The position numbers and the translations under genes were made by a program. This document shows, one piece after another, positions 40,529 to 50,166 of a stretch of DNA of 64,000 bases. This DNA comes from Psychrobacter urativorans (lineage in GTDB: Bacteria; Pseudomonadota; Gammaproteobacteria; Pseudomonadales; Moraxellaceae): the NCBI RefSeq assembly GCF_904846695.1, contig NZ_CAJHBR010000008.1, forward strand, positions 1-64,000, written 5' to 3'. The notes under the pieces were generated by a model. The model had not been told where the DNA came from and ran no database searches. It saw only the letters and a list, made by a program, of their open reading frames with translations. Numbering within the stretch: position 1 is the first letter of the stretch; each line of letters starts with the position of its first letter.

Positions 40529-40690
40529 AAAATAGTTAATCGTTAAAATTTTGCGCAATAACAAAACAGGTCATACCATAATGGCCGTTTGTATAACCCT
40601 TACCTTGTATCTTATTACAGATATAATTAATTATTACAAACAGGTGATATGCGCTTAGCCTCTATTATCTAATGTGAGGAGATAACTCTC

Positions 40691-41116
40691 ATGAGCAACA
40701 AGCATCCATTAGTTCAAGTCATCGAAAATGCCCAACTACGTGAGCACCCAAGCTTCAGCCCAGGCGATACTGTCGTGGTTCAAGTAAAAGTACGTGAAGG
40801 CGATCGTGAGCGTTTACAGGCCTTTGAAGGCGTTGTTATCGCTAAGCGTAACCGCGGTCTAAACTCAGCATTTACTGTTCGTAAAATTTCGAGCGGTGTT
40901 GGTGTTGAGCGTGCTTTCCAATTGCATTCACCTATCGTTGATAGCATTGAAGTGAAACGTCGCGGCGCTGTTCGTCGTGCGAAACTGTACTACTTACGTG
41001 AGCGTTCTGGTAAATCAGCACGTATCCGTGAAAAACTTGGCGCTCGTCCAGTTAAAAAAGTCGCTCAGAAAAAGACTGATGCTAACGTTCCAGCCGATAC
41101 TGCACCAGGTATCTAA
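40691..41116 (+). CDS. rplS: 50S ribosomal protein L19
   Basis: 141 residues. The family core is [34 protein letters not shown] and AKLYYLRER. An Ala/Lys-rich tail of about 25 residues extends beyond the usual ~115. GAGGAG precedes the ATG. Last gene of the operon. Confidence 0.98.
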   Translation: MSNKHPLVQVIENAQLREHPSFSPGDTVVVQVKVREGDRERLQAFEGVVIAKRNRGLNSAFTVRKISSGVGVERAFQLHSPIVDSIEVKRRGAVRRAKLYYLRERSGKSARIREKLGARPVKKVAQKKTDANVPADTAPGI

Positions 41117-41252
41117 GCACTTATTTAAGACTACCGTTACTTCAGCTTCATTCATTGATGGATAGGTTGAAGTAAATCAGTAGACTTAGTGCTCGCTACA
41201 AGCCCTTATTCATAGGTTTATCATATTAATAAGTAGGCGTACCAAAAAAGAC

Positions 41253-41290
41253 AAAACCCCAATCTTGCTGATGCCAGATTGGGGTTTTTG
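41253..41290. terminator. Terminator of the rpsP-rplS operon, bidirectional
   Basis: A perfect 13-bp stem (41253-41265 with 41276-41288) with A-run and T-run flanks, between convergent rplS and the thioesterase gene. Confidence 0.93.
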
Positions 41291-41336
41291 TATCTATAGA
41301 CTTTAATATTAGTCAAGCTGCTAATCTATTAGTCAC

Positions 41337-41891
41337 TTAATCAACAGTATCTACTGGACTGCTCTGGTTTTTAGATTTGCTGTGTTTACGCAGACGAATA
41401 TAGACCGTTTTAGTCACAGTAGCGATAATTTTTTGTTGATCATCGACGATGTCGGTCTTATAGTCACGAAATACCGCTTCACCCTGCTCTGCTAGGTCAC
41501 GGATAGTGGCTATCTCATCATTAGGGATCTTCATACGTGCGGTGACTCTAGTTTTGCCAGGGGCGATAAACTCAATATGTGAGCTTTTGTCCCAAACCAC
41601 ATAGCTACTACCAAGCTGGTGCATCAACATAGTCATATAAAAAGGATCAACCATCGAATACAGGCTACCGCCAAACTGGGTGCCAACGATATTTTTATTC
41701 ATCGCATTGAGCCCCATGCTAACTACGCATAAGCCATGATCAAGATTGACATGCTCAACTTTAATACCGGCACCAACATAAGGCGCATAAGTATTAATAC
41801 GCAATTTAAGCAAATGAGGTGACAACAGCGGCATAATGTTTTTTTTAGTCTTACGCTTGAACGACTCAAAATTCTTTGGTAATAGGTTCAT
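41337..41891 (-). CDS. DUF4442 hotdog-fold thioesterase-like protein
   Basis: 184 residues with a hotdog domain at about 40-165. The NKNIVGTQFGGSLYSMVDPFYM stretch (given here as a short landmark) and the strand HIEFIAPGKTRVTA fit DUF4442/PaaI-like acyl-CoA thioesterases. The substrate is unknown. AGGAC precedes the ATG. Confidence 0.8.
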   Translation of the reverse strand: MNLLPKNFESFKRKTKKNIMPLLSPHLLKLRINTYAPYVGAGIKVEHVNLDHGLCVVSMGLNAMNKNIVGTQFGGSLYSMVDPFYMTMLMHQLGSSYVVWDKSSHIEFIAPGKTRVTARMKIPNDEIATIRDLAEQGEAVFRDYKTDIVDDQQKIIATVTKTVYIRLRKHSKSKNQSSPVDTVD

Positions 41892-42523
41892 AGGGTTGTC
41901 CTGTTGTTTTTTATAATTATAGCGGTTATCTAAGCTTTAGCTGCGCAAAAGATAACCATAATAGTTAAAAATAGCAGCACTAGCCAGTCTTAAAGGGTAA
42001 TTAAAGCAATGCTTATCTTAAGCATGAATGAGCGCTGATGCAAGCCAAGCGCTAGCGTATCACCTTAGCATTTCGGGGTTATCGTTTTTGGGTATGTAGA
42101 TACTATTGCGGTGAAGATGGCAGCAACTACTGGTAAAGTAGTAACGGTCGGCACTATTGCTGCTACTTTTGTGCGCCCTTTAGGGCTAAACTAAGATTTT
42201 GTATTAGAAAAAGTAGGCTATAAGTTATTAACTACTGCTGCATCTGGATTTTATAGGTACTAGATGCGCATTCAAAACCAGTCAAACCTATCTTTACTTG
42301 ATCACTTACTTGCCCACTTACTTTGGCATAAGGTATTAGTATCTCGTATAGTGAGCTTACTATTATTTAAGGTTAAGATCTTTATAGTTATAGATGGACT
42401 TATAGTTGTAATGTCGCTTTAATGTGGTTTTGCTACCGCTTTACCCTGATGCGTTGTTGCAATAACAGTAGAATTGCCCCATAAATAAATGCATTACAGC
42501 ATTTTCTGAGAGTACAGTTCACT
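41892..42523. other. Long intergenic region before uvrC
   Basis: 632 bp with no supported gene. A 41-codon start-less open frame (42069-42194) could be chance. A GCCCTTTAGGGC palindrome at about 42176 and several AT-rich hairpins are present. The uvrC promoter should lie in the last 150 bp. Confidence 0.4.
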
Positions 42524-44413
42524 ATGGTCACTGATTCAAAATCAAGCGTTGTTGACGATGAAAAGCATATCGATAATAAAAAGATAGCCATCGATAAAGA
42601 GGATAAGCAAGCTCGTCTAAAGCATCTTATTAAACGCCTGCCAAACTTGCCAGGGGTCTATAAAATGCTGGGCAAAAATGGTGATATTCTCTATGTAGGC
42701 AAGGCTAAATCGCTGAAAAGTCGGGTTAATAGCTACTTCGCTAAGACCATTGATCATCCAAAAACTCGTGCGCTAGTGGCTCGTATTCATAATATCGAAA
42801 CCATTATTACTCGGAGCGAGACTGAAGCGCTATTGCTTGAGCAAAATCTGATTAAGGAGCATCGTCCGCCTTATAACGTTATGTTGCGTGACGATAAATC
42901 TTATCTCTATGTGTTTATTTCTGCCGATAAACCTTATCCACGCTTGGCTTATGGTCGTGGCAAAGGCAATCATCAAAAGGGTAAGTTTTTTGGGCCATTT
43001 CCTTCGGCACATGCGGCTAAAGAAACTTTAGTGCTAATGCAAAAAATGTTTCAGATGCGCCAGTGTACTAATAGCTTTTTCAAACAACGTAAGCGCCCCT
43101 GTTTAGAGTATCAGATCAAGCGTTGCCGTGCCCCTTGCGTGGGTTTAGTGACCCCTGAGGATTATATCGAGGATGTGAATAATACTATTCGCTTTCTTAA
43201 AGGCGATTCTAGCGATATTCATAGTGCCTTGATTGAAAAGATGGAAGGTGCGGCTGAAGAGCTGGATTTTGAAAAAGCGGTTTTTTATCGAGATCAGCTA
43301 TCGATGCTACGCGAAGTGCAGGCGCGACAAGCAGTTTATACTATAGAAGGTGAGGCAGATGTGATCGCCATTGCCAGCCAAGCGGGTATGACCACAGTGA
43401 ATGTGCTCACCGTACGTGGCGGGCGAGTACTTGGTGGTAAGAACTACTTCCCTGATGTAGATAGTAGTCTGCCACTAGAAGATAATCTATCAGCTTTTAT
43501 AATGTCGTTTTATTTCCAAGTAACCGATGATTTGCCGGGCGAGATTATTTTAAGCCACAAGTTACCGGATCAAAGTGCTGTCGCTGAAGCCTTGGCAACC
43601 CATTTCGGTAGTAAAGTGGTAATAAAAAACAGCGTACGTGAGCACCGTGCTGAATGGTTAGATTTAGCAACGCTCAATACCAATAATGCTTTGAAGACTA
43701 AGCTGGGTGATTATTTAGAGCTGCATGCTCGCTTTGGCGCGTTGAAGGATGTACTAGCCTCAGTAAGTGATCGAGTGATCGATCGTATCGAATGCTTCGA
43801 TATTTCGCACACTATGGGTGAGGCGACTATTGGTAGCTGCGTAGTGTTTGACCAAGGGGGCTCAAGGCGTCGTGACTATCGGCAGTATGCCATTCATGAT
43901 ATCGTTGGCGGTGATGATTATGCGGCGATGAAGCAAGTACTGACCCGCCGCTATAAAAAGCAGCCGTTGCCAGATTTACTGTTGATCGATGGTGGCAAAG
44001 GTCAGTTAAGTATGGCCAAAGAGGTATTGGTAGAACTCAATATCTTGGGTGACACTCTATTAATTGGCGTTGCCAAAGGTGAGGGGCGTAAAGCAGGGCT
44101 AGAAGTGCTGCATTTCTTAGATCACGAGCCGCTCGACTTGCCTATGGATAGCAAAGCGCTGCATTTACTGATGCATATTCGCGATGAAGCGCATAGATTT
44201 GCGATTACTGCCCATCGTAAAAAGCGTGACAAGCGTCGCTCATCGTCAGTATTAGAAGTGATCCCTGGGCTAGGGGAGAAGCGTCGCCGTGACTTACTCA
44301 ATCATTTCGGTGGTTTACAGCAGTTACTAGGTGCCTCGCAGCAAGAGCTGGCAGGGGTGCAAGGTATAGGGCCAATACTAGCCAAGACCGTCTATAAAGT
44401 GTTGCATGAGTAA
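42524..44413 (+). CDS. uvrC: Excinuclease ABC subunit C (UvrC)
   Basis: Nucleotide-excision repair nuclease making both incisions with UvrB. The domains in order are: GIY-YIG ([17 protein letters not shown], residues about 45-130), Cys-rich region ([25 protein letters not shown], cited as landmark Cys spacing only), UVR helix (about 235-275), RNase H-like domain ([20 protein letters not shown]), and C-terminal tandem HhH ([26 protein letters not shown]). Length 629. A hydrophilic N-terminal extension of about 35 residues precedes the nuclease domain. Confidence 0.97.
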   Translation: MVTDSKSSVVDDEKHIDNKKIAIDKEDKQARLKHLIKRLPNLPGVYKMLGKNGDILYVGKAKSLKSRVNSYFAKTIDHPKTRALVARIHNIETIITRSETEALLLEQNLIKEHRPPYNVMLRDDKSYLYVFISADKPYPRLAYGRGKGNHQKGKFFGPFPSAHAAKETLVLMQKMFQMRQCTNSFFKQRKRPCLEYQIKRCRAPCVGLVTPEDYIEDVNNTIRFLKGDSSDIHSALIEKMEGAAEELDFEKAVFYRDQLSMLREVQARQAVYTIEGEADVIAIASQAGMTTVNVLTVRGGRVLGGKNYFPDVDSSLPLEDNLSAFIMSFYFQVTDDLPGEIILSHKLPDQSAVAEALATHFGSKVVIKNSVREHRAEWLDLATLNTNNALKTKLGDYLELHARFGALKDVLASVSDRVIDRIECFDISHTMGEATIGSCVVFDQGGSRRRDYRQYAIHDIVGGDDYAAMKQVLTRRYKKQPLPDLLLIDGGKGQLSMAKEVLVELNILGDTLLIGVAKGEGRKAGLEVLHFLDHEPLDLPMDSKALHLLMHIRDEAHRFAITAHRKKRDKRRSSSVLEVIPGLGEKRRRDLLNHFGGLQQLLGASQQELAGVQGIGPILAKTVYKVLHE

Positions 44414-44476
44414 TCTACAAATCAGTGGCTTGATTGACATAAACCACTGATGCAAAACCTGATGGCGATAGCCAAT

Positions 44477-44502
44477 AAGCCACTATTAATTAGTGGCTTT
44501 TC
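44477..44502. terminator. Terminator overlapping the folA stop codon
   Basis: A 9-bp stem (AAGCCACTA/TAGTGGCTT) with loop TTAAT; the loop holds the folA stop. It serves uvrC on the plus strand (TTTTCTTT follows) and possibly folA. Another hairpin (ATCAGTGG/CCACTGAT) lies at about 44423-44452. Confidence 0.75.
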
Positions 44503-45058
44503 TTTGGTAAGTCACAAATTTAAAGTCTAAACTGCTTTTGTCATCATGCATTTGCTCAGACTGCTGCGCTACAGTGAAGTCACTAGGTAGCTGAGGATAA
44601 AAAGCATCACCAGCCTCAATTTCAGTATCAACATGAGTCAGCTCAATGCGATCGGTATAGAGTAAGGCGTCGCTAAATACTTTTTCACCACCGATAACCC
44701 AAATAGTCTCTAAATGTGCACCATGCGCTAGACTGGCAGCTTGGGTCAAAGCATCATCTAAGTTATGCACTACGTAAGCGTTGTCTTTGCCCTCTAAGCC
44801 TTGTTGCTGGGCATAATCTAGCTGGCTAGTAATAATAAAGCTAACCCGCTTAGGTAAAGGCTTGCTGCCCATAGATTCAAAAGTTTTGCGACCCATAATA
44901 ACGATGCCTTTTATGGCATTGACGGTTTCTGCAGTAGTTAGCTGTTTAAAATGCTGCAAATCGGCTGAGATATGCCAAGGTAAATCATTGCCTTTACCGA
45001 TACAACGATTGTTACTAATAGCGGCGATTTGGGCCACTTGGGTATTGGCATAACTCAT
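44486..45058 (-). CDS. folA: Dihydrofolate reductase
   Basis: Type I DHFR, 190 residues. AAISNNRCIGKGNDLPWHIS carries the substrate-binding DLPW; the NADPH loop is IVIMGRKTFESMG, and WVIGGEKVF is present. It recycles dihydrofolate made by ThyA, whose gene lies 5.1 kb away. In relatives folA is usually close to thyA, so the intervening genes look inserted. Confidence 0.96.
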   Translation of the reverse strand: MSYANTQVAQIAAISNNRCIGKGNDLPWHISADLQHFKQLTTAETVNAIKGIVIMGRKTFESMGSKPLPKRVSFIITSQLDYAQQQGLEGKDNAYVVHNLDDALTQAASLAHGAHLETIWVIGGEKVFSDALLYTDRIELTHVDTEIEAGDAFYPQLPSDFTVAQQSEQMHDDKSSLDFKFVTYQRKATN

Positions 45059-45443
45059 GGAATATCCTTGATCATTAATAAAAAATGGCTTAGTAAAAAC
45101 AGCATGGTATAAATACTAGCATAGACACTAGCAAAAATAGTAGTTATAAGTAGCGTTTATACTGTTATTATTAATTCAGGCTTAATAACGGCATATGACT
45201 AATAATTATCGATAGTAGTATCTTGCTAGCTCACAGCGTAGCTGGCACGGTTAAATGGCATTGTTAGGATCTCTATAGGCAATATTTTAGTGGTCTAACA
45301 TTGGGATTAGTAGTAATCAATGCTCAACGACATAAGCAAGATATGTTATGTTTTATCAATACACGTAAAAACACTTAATCCTAGCTTAGAAGTTACCCTA
45401 AAACCCTATCAATCAACGAATCTATAAATTGAAATCACGTCTC
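45059..45443. other. Intergenic region upstream of folA
   Basis: 385 bp, AT-rich, no supported gene. It should include the folA promoter (minus strand) and marks the left edge of the segment that separates folA from thyA. Confidence 0.4.
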
Positions 45444-45602
45444 TTAAGACTGCTTTATCTTCTGTTTTAGCTGTAGGTTATCTTCAATAATATATTCAGC
45501 GAATTTCTTTTTAACATAATCACTGTTATGGGAACAAGGAGCGCCAACATAGTGAGAATTTAAACCTTCGATTGTAGGATGATTGGTATCAATCAGCGTC
45601 AG
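45444..45602 (-). pseudogene. C-terminal remnant of an unidentified gene, 52 codons
   Basis: On the minus strand an open frame with protein-like composition runs 52 codons to a TAA, beginning right at the cyclophilin-like stop codon. It has no start codon. The translation contains IDTNHPTIEGLNSHYVGAPC and ends with a charged helix (FAEYIIEDNLQLKQKIKQ). This looks like the tail of a protein whose front has been deleted. I do not recognise the family. Confidence 0.45.
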
Positions 45603-46117
45603 TCACGACTAAATGCAATTTGCACATTATCTTGCCCAAATATATCGGCTAATTTATCAGGCTGGTTCACTCTACCAATACGCGTATAAGAATATGATGA
45701 GGAGAAATTCTTATAAAATACCACTAACGTTGATGAGCCATATAACATGATGTCACCATTATGAATGGTATTTGCACGACTGGCATTCGTTGGCACTGCA
45801 TTTGGTAACTGGGTATGCTTCTCGTTACTGTGCAAGTCTTCCATATTTAACGTTAAGGGTAATTGTGCCGCAAAAGCGTTCGCAGTCGCATTGTCTTCAA
45901 ACGTCACTTCAAAACGATGTCCGTTAACCTTCATCCACATCCTCAATTGTTCCTTTTCTGATATCGGTTGCACCGTATTATTGTGGCTTGTGTTTTGTGT
46001 CACGTCTTGATGCACAACGGGTGAGTTTGATGTACCATTTTGATAGTCAGCACAAGCGCTTAATGCTGACATGACACCAATTGCCATCATGATCATCATG
46101 CGGTTATTCACATTCAT
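45599..46117 (-). CDS. Cyclophilin-like-fold lipoprotein (PF18050 type)
   Basis: The signal peptide ends in a lipobox (LSAC, Cys22), predicting a lipoprotein. Residues about 62-170 match the cyclophilin-like domain family: VNGHRFEVTFEDNATANAFA, LPNAVPTNASRAN, GDIMLYGSSTLVVFYK and SYSYTRIGRV (short landmarks). These domains are not proven prolyl isomerases. AAGGGAG precedes the ATG. It lies 22 bp downstream of the MFS gene and is probably co-transcribed. Confidence 0.82.
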   Translation of the reverse strand: MNVNNRMMIMMAIGVMSALSACADYQNGTSNSPVVHQDVTQNTSHNNTVQPISEKEQLRMWMKVNGHRFEVTFEDNATANAFAAQLPLTLNMEDLHSNEKHTQLPNAVPTNASRANTIHNGDIMLYGSSTLVVFYKNFSSSYSYTRIGRVNQPDKLADIFGQDNVQIAFSRD

Positions 46118-46139
46118 CTGTCAAACTCCCTTAAAGCAG

Positions 46140-47321
46140 TTACCTTATGGCCAATCGCGATGTTAAGAACGCAGAAATCACTAAAATAATTGCACTAAAC
46201 ACAAACGTTGCTTGATAACCGCTATGATCAAAAAGTACACCACCCAATGTTGAACCCGAAGCAATAGCCAGCTGAACTACCGCTACCATTAATCCACCAC
46301 CTGCTTCTGCATTTTCTGGTAGCGTTCGAGCAAGCCAAGCCCACCACCCAACGGGTGCTGCTGTTCCTAAAAACCCCCACATGCCGAGCAATACAGCCAC
46401 AATCATGGTCGATGTACCAAAAAATATCAGCGTCGCTGCAATTGCCGCCATGAGAATAGGAATCACAATCAAAGTTGCATAAAAACGCCGCTCCAAGAAA
46501 ATGGTAATCACACACGTGCCAATAAAACCCATCACGCCAATGCCAAGCAAAATCAATGACAAGGTAGAAATACCAACTTGGGTAACGGTCTCTAGAAAAG
46601 GTCTTATATAAGTAAAAAGCGAGAACTGCCCCATAAAAAACAAACTGACTGCCAACATACCAATCATCACGACAGGATTACGGAGCAACCCCAAAATAGA
46701 GGGAGGTTTTTCTGTTTGATCTATGGTGACTTGCATGGAAGGTAAACTGATCCACTGCCAAATAAATGCCAGTATGGCGACAGGAACCAGACAAAGAAAA
46801 GCGCCGCGCCAACCAATGATTGAGCCAAGATAACTCCCTAAAGGGGCAGCAATGACCATTGCCAAGGCGTTGCCACTGTTAAAAATGGCCATTGCACGAG
46901 GTACATCTGAGCTGGGTACTAAACGCATTGCCATCGCCGCCGACATTGACCAAAAACCGCCGATAACCATCCCAAGCAAAGCTCGGCCTATCATGTAAAC
47001 CATATAATTTTGCGCAAGCGCAACAATGGCTCCTGATATAGCCATAATGGCGGTTAAAAGCAACAATAGCGTTTTACGATTCATGCTACCTGCTACACGA
47101 GAGACCGTCAAACTTGTGATAACCGCAAAAGCACCTGAAATGGCAATACCTTGACCCACCATCCCTTCACTGATTTTAAGATCTACTGCGATCGGCGTGA
47201 GTAGACTCACCGGCATAAACTCTGATGCAATCAATGCAAAAACGCATAAGGTCATGGCAAAGACCCCACTCCAGTAAGCGGGCTGTTCTATATTCTTGTC
47301 TACTTCTTTGGTGCTTAACAT
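46140..47321 (-). CDS. MFS efflux transporter (NepI/AraJ-like DHA1 family)
   Basis: About 393 residues and twelve membrane segments. ASEFMPVSLLTPIA in TM1 and GRALLGMVIGGFWSMSAAMAMRL in TM4-5 (landmarks) resemble the NepI purine-ribonucleoside or sugar exporters. The substrate is not determinable. I prefer the ATG at 47321 to a GTG two codons upstream. It sits between the hydrolase and the cyclophilin-like gene in an apparent operon, under the divergent LysR regulator. Confidence 0.88.
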   Translation of the reverse strand: MLSTKEVDKNIEQPAYWSGVFAMTLCVFALIASEFMPVSLLTPIAVDLKISEGMVGQGIAISGAFAVITSLTVSRVAGSMNRKTLLLLLTAIMAISGAIVALAQNYMVYMIGRALLGMVIGGFWSMSAAMAMRLVPSSDVPRAMAIFNSGNALAMVIAAPLGSYLGSIIGWRGAFLCLVPVAILAFIWQWISLPSMQVTIDQTEKPPSILGLLRNPVVMIGMLAVSLFFMGQFSLFTYIRPFLETVTQVGISTLSLILLGIGVMGFIGTCVITIFLERRFYATLIVIPILMAAIAATLIFFGTSTMIVAVLLGMWGFLGTAAPVGWWAWLARTLPENAEAGGGLMVAVVQLAIASGSTLGGVLFDHSGYQATFVFSAIILVISAFLTSRLAIR

Positions 47322-47430
47322 ACACACTCTCGATATTGTATTGAGACTCTATTAAAAAAACGGATTTTAAACCAAACCAAAAACTGGCTACCACGTAGCC
47401 GGTTGTCTTTATAACTCACTATCTTGCTTT

Positions 47431-48549
47431 TTATTTCAAATTTTTGTTAAAAAAGTCTGTTAACTTGTCAAAGGGAATTTTATCCATGCGGTCGTATAAA
47501 TCGACATGGTTCGTATTTGGTAAAATGAGTAGCTCTTTTGGTTGTTTGGCTTTTTGATAAGCATCTTGACTAAAATAAAGCGAGTGGGCATCCTCACCAG
47601 CAATGATTAGAATAGGACGCGGAGATATCTCGTCGATGTAGCTCAGCAGTGGCATATTCATAAATGATAAAGGAGTCGTCGCCGTCCATGCTCCACTGGA
47701 ATTAACTGAGTTTTTATGAAAACCCCGAGCCGTGCGGTAGTAATCAAAAAACTCTTTTTGTACAGGGTTTGGATTGCTATCTAACGCTTTAGGCAAAATA
47801 CGATCCGCCGTGGTCACTTTACCGTTATCGTCCACATAGAGGTCATGATTGGCTGTCGCAGGTTGGCCTTTTTCTGCGTCTACCCAGCGTTGTTGATTGA
47901 GGTGTTTTAATACCGCTTGACGATCGTCCGCATCATAGCGATCATTACCGTCACCTACCCCATGTCCCATCGCACGGCTCATATCGTACATGCTGGTCGT
48001 GGCGACCGCTTTGATGCGTGTATCCATCGCCGCCGCATTCAGTCCCATGCCGCCCCAGCCACAGATACCAATAATGCCAATCCGATTTCTATCAACTTCA
48101 GGACGTAATCCTAAGTAATCTATTGCCGCACTAAAATCTTCAGTATTGATATCTGGTGAGGCTACATTTCTAAGCTGACCGCTGCTTTCGCCCGTATACG
48201 AAGGGTCAAAGGCAATAGTGACAAAGCCCTGTTCTGCCATTTTTTGGGCATATAATCCTGATGACTGTTCTTTCACAGCGCCAAAAGGCCCACCAACAGC
48301 CAATGCTGCCAGCTTTTTACCCTTATAATTTTTTGGTATATAAAGATCTGCGGCAAGCGTAATGCCATAACGGTTTTTGAACGTTACTTTTTGATGTGTG
48401 ACGCTGTCACTTTTAGTAAAGGTTTTATCCCATTTTTGTACGAGTGGGACGGTAGATGTGGCTGCATGTGCCATATGATTCGCTCCAAGAATGGTTGAGC
48501 TGACAAGTAATCCCAAGCTAAACTTTTTTAACATTGATGGTAAGGTCAT
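47431..48549 (-). CDS. Exported alpha/beta hydrolase (YcjY-like)
   Basis: 372 residues. The signal peptide ends at HAA. An alpha/beta-hydrolase fold follows: oxyanion region AVGGPFGAVKEQ, nucleophile elbow GICGWGG, acid region ILIIAGEDAHS, and catalytic His in LPNTNHVDLYD. Cys occupies the usual Ser position of the elbow, as in dienelactone hydrolases. AAGGAAG precedes the ATG at 48549, which is preferred over the earlier one at 48579. The substrate is unknown; the locus suggests inducible processing of an imported or toxic compound. Confidence 0.85.
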   Translation of the reverse strand: MTLPSMLKKFSLGLLVSSTILGANHMAHAATSTVPLVQKWDKTFTKSDSVTHQKVTFKNRYGITLAADLYIPKNYKGKKLAALAVGGPFGAVKEQSSGLYAQKMAEQGFVTIAFDPSYTGESSGQLRNVASPDINTEDFSAAIDYLGLRPEVDRNRIGIIGICGWGGMGLNAAAMDTRIKAVATTSMYDMSRAMGHGVGDGNDRYDADDRQAVLKHLNQQRWVDAEKGQPATANHDLYVDDNGKVTTADRILPKALDSNPNPVQKEFFDYYRTARGFHKNSVNSSGAWTATTPLSFMNMPLLSYIDEISPRPILIIAGEDAHSLYFSQDAYQKAKQPKELLILPNTNHVDLYDRMDKIPFDKLTDFFNKNLK

Positions 48550-48744
48550 TGGACTTCCTTTTTGATAATAAATAATCACGTATCTGATGATTACTTATCA
48601 TATGTGAGAGGGAATAGCCGTGTTCTAAACAAGACAAAGTTTTTTAAAATATATTCTTTGAAGTCATGAGATTATCTTATACTTCTACGATTCTAGTGAT
48701 AATACCCATTTTTTAACTTTTATTTATTCACTCAGGTTCTGAAT

Positions 48745-49632
48745 ATGCGACAACAAGAGAATTATAATGAGCTGCATGCTTTCTTATTGGTTGCTCAAGA
48801 AAGCAGTTTTACTAAGGCCGCTGTCAAACTTGGGATATCACAATCCGCACTGAGCCGCTCTATCAAGTTATTAGAGCAGCGCTTAGGTCTACAGTTATTC
48901 ACGAGAACCACACGTAGCTTGTCTTTGACACAGGCAGGTGAGCAGTTATTTGTGACCGCTGAGCAGAGTTTTGGCTCGTTAGATAGGAAGTTGGATGGAC
49001 TCAAGCATTTACGCGAAACGCCTGCAGGGTTGGTGCGCATCAGTGCTGGTCAGTATGCTATTGATAAAGTGCTGTTACCAAAGCTGGCCAAATTCAAACA
49101 GCTATATCCTGATATTGAATTGGAATTGATAAGCGATACTGCGTTGTCGGATATTGTCAGCACACAATTTGATGCCGGCGTTCGCTTTGGTAGCTTAGTT
49201 ACTGAAGGCATGATATCAGTACGTATCGATTATGATGAGGAGATTGCTGTGGTCGGTTCGCCAGACTACTTCAATGAGTTTGGCCTTCCTAAAACCCCAA
49301 TGGATTTAAACGATCATAATTGTTTGGGCTATCGATTTATGAGTGGCGGCATGTATCACTGGGACTTTATGGTTGATGGGCAGCCATATAAATTAAAGAC
49401 GCAAGGACAATGGGTGTTTTCGACTGATTATTCAGTGATTGATGCTGCAAAACGAGGACTGGGTATTGGTTATGTGCCTATCGATATGATTAAAAATGAG
49501 CTAAAAAACGGCAAGCTTATTCATATATTGAGAGAGTTCAGTCATACCTTTAGCGGTTTTCATTTATATTATCCGCATCACAATGTGTCACCTGCGCTAC
49601 GAGCCGTCATTGATGCTTTGAAGCTCAAATAA
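48745..49632 (+). CDS. LysR-family transcriptional regulator
   Basis: 295 residues. N-terminal winged HTH (ELHAFLLVAQESSFTKAA, SQSALSRSIKLLEQRLG) and a C-terminal LysR substrate-binding domain. It is divergent from the hydrolase-MFS-cyclophilin operon across 195 bp, the usual position for a regulator of that operon. Confidence 0.92.
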   Translation: MRQQENYNELHAFLLVAQESSFTKAAVKLGISQSALSRSIKLLEQRLGLQLFTRTTRSLSLTQAGEQLFVTAEQSFGSLDRKLDGLKHLRETPAGLVRISAGQYAIDKVLLPKLAKFKQLYPDIELELISDTALSDIVSTQFDAGVRFGSLVTEGMISVRIDYDEEIAVVGSPDYFNEFGLPKTPMDLNDHNCLGYRFMSGGMYHWDFMVDGQPYKLKTQGQWVFSTDYSVIDAAKRGLGIGYVPIDMIKNELKNGKLIHILREFSHTFSGFHLYYPHHNVSPALRAVIDALKLK

Positions 49633-49747
49633 TAGTTATTCGAGCCCTTAGTATGAAGTTTTCCTGTAGAAATGAGCAGTACATTTATTTTTTGCCTAGA
49701 TTGGGTATACCCCAAGGGAACCATCTATTTTACGCTATAAACCTATT

Positions 49748-49797
49748 AACAGACTACTTAAAACAGACTGCTATAATGGAACCACTTATAACAGACT
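49748..49797 (+). promoter_or_regulatory. Three phased AACAGACT repeats over a -10: likely resolvase operator/res
   Basis: AACAGACT occurs at 49748-49755, 49762-49769 and 49790-49797, with starts 14 and 28 bp apart. A perfect -10 TATAAT (49772-49777) lies between copies two and three. The array sits directly before the truncated resolvase gene. Serine resolvases commonly bind repeated sites overlapping their own promoter, so this is probably the autoregulatory and/or recombination site. Confidence 0.55.
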
Positions 49798-49810
49798 ATT
49801 TTAGGTGTTT

Positions 49811-50029
49811 ATGTTTATCAGAGCGTATCTACGAGCGTCTACCAAAGAACAAAATGCTAAGCGTGCCAAAAGCGAACTCATAGCATTTGCCAAAGATAGT
49901 GACTACAAAATTGCCACCTGCTATGTTGAAAACTTATCAGGAGCTACTTTGGTGCGACCCCAGTTAATGCAGCTGATTGATGAAGATCATGCAGGCGATG
50001 TGATACTAGTTGAGCAGATAGATCGCTGA
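49811..50029 (+). pseudogene. Truncated serine resolvase (N-terminal fragment)
   Basis: 72 codons of the catalytic domain: RAYLRASTKEQ contains the nucleophilic Ser, followed by ENLSGATLVRPQL and GDVILVEQIDR. The usual continuation LSRLT and everything after are missing; a TGA follows at once, so helix E and the DNA-binding domain are gone. The start is taken at ATG 49811 (AGG upstream). It resembles plasmid- and transposon-borne ParA/TnpR-like resolvases. It marks past mobile-element activity next to thyA. Confidence 0.8.
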
Positions 50030-50043
50030 TTTCACCCACAGGT

Positions 50044-50072
50044 TTGTACAATCAAGTCTCAAACTTTATAAT
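50044..50072 (+). promoter_or_regulatory. Candidate thyA promoter
   Basis: TTGTAC (50044-50049), a 17-bp spacer and a perfect TATAAT (50067-50072), about 95 bp before the thyA ATG. The -35 is weak. Confidence 0.55.
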
Positions 50073-50166
50073 ACTTAAGAACTTGTCAGGTAAAATGTGC
50101 CGTGACCGCATGGCAATAGAAACACAGCCTGATGAGAAAGAAGTTTAGTCTAACTAAGGTGATTGA

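Noticed and set aside
42069-42194. 41-codon open stretch with protein-like composition
   Set aside because: No start codon, no ribosome-binding site and no identifiable family; length is within chance expectation. Kept as a note for the uvrC upstream region.
49653-49883. 76-codon frame upstream of the resolvase fragment
   Set aside because: It overlaps the resolvase in another frame and spans its operator; Cys/Tyr-rich composition looks random.
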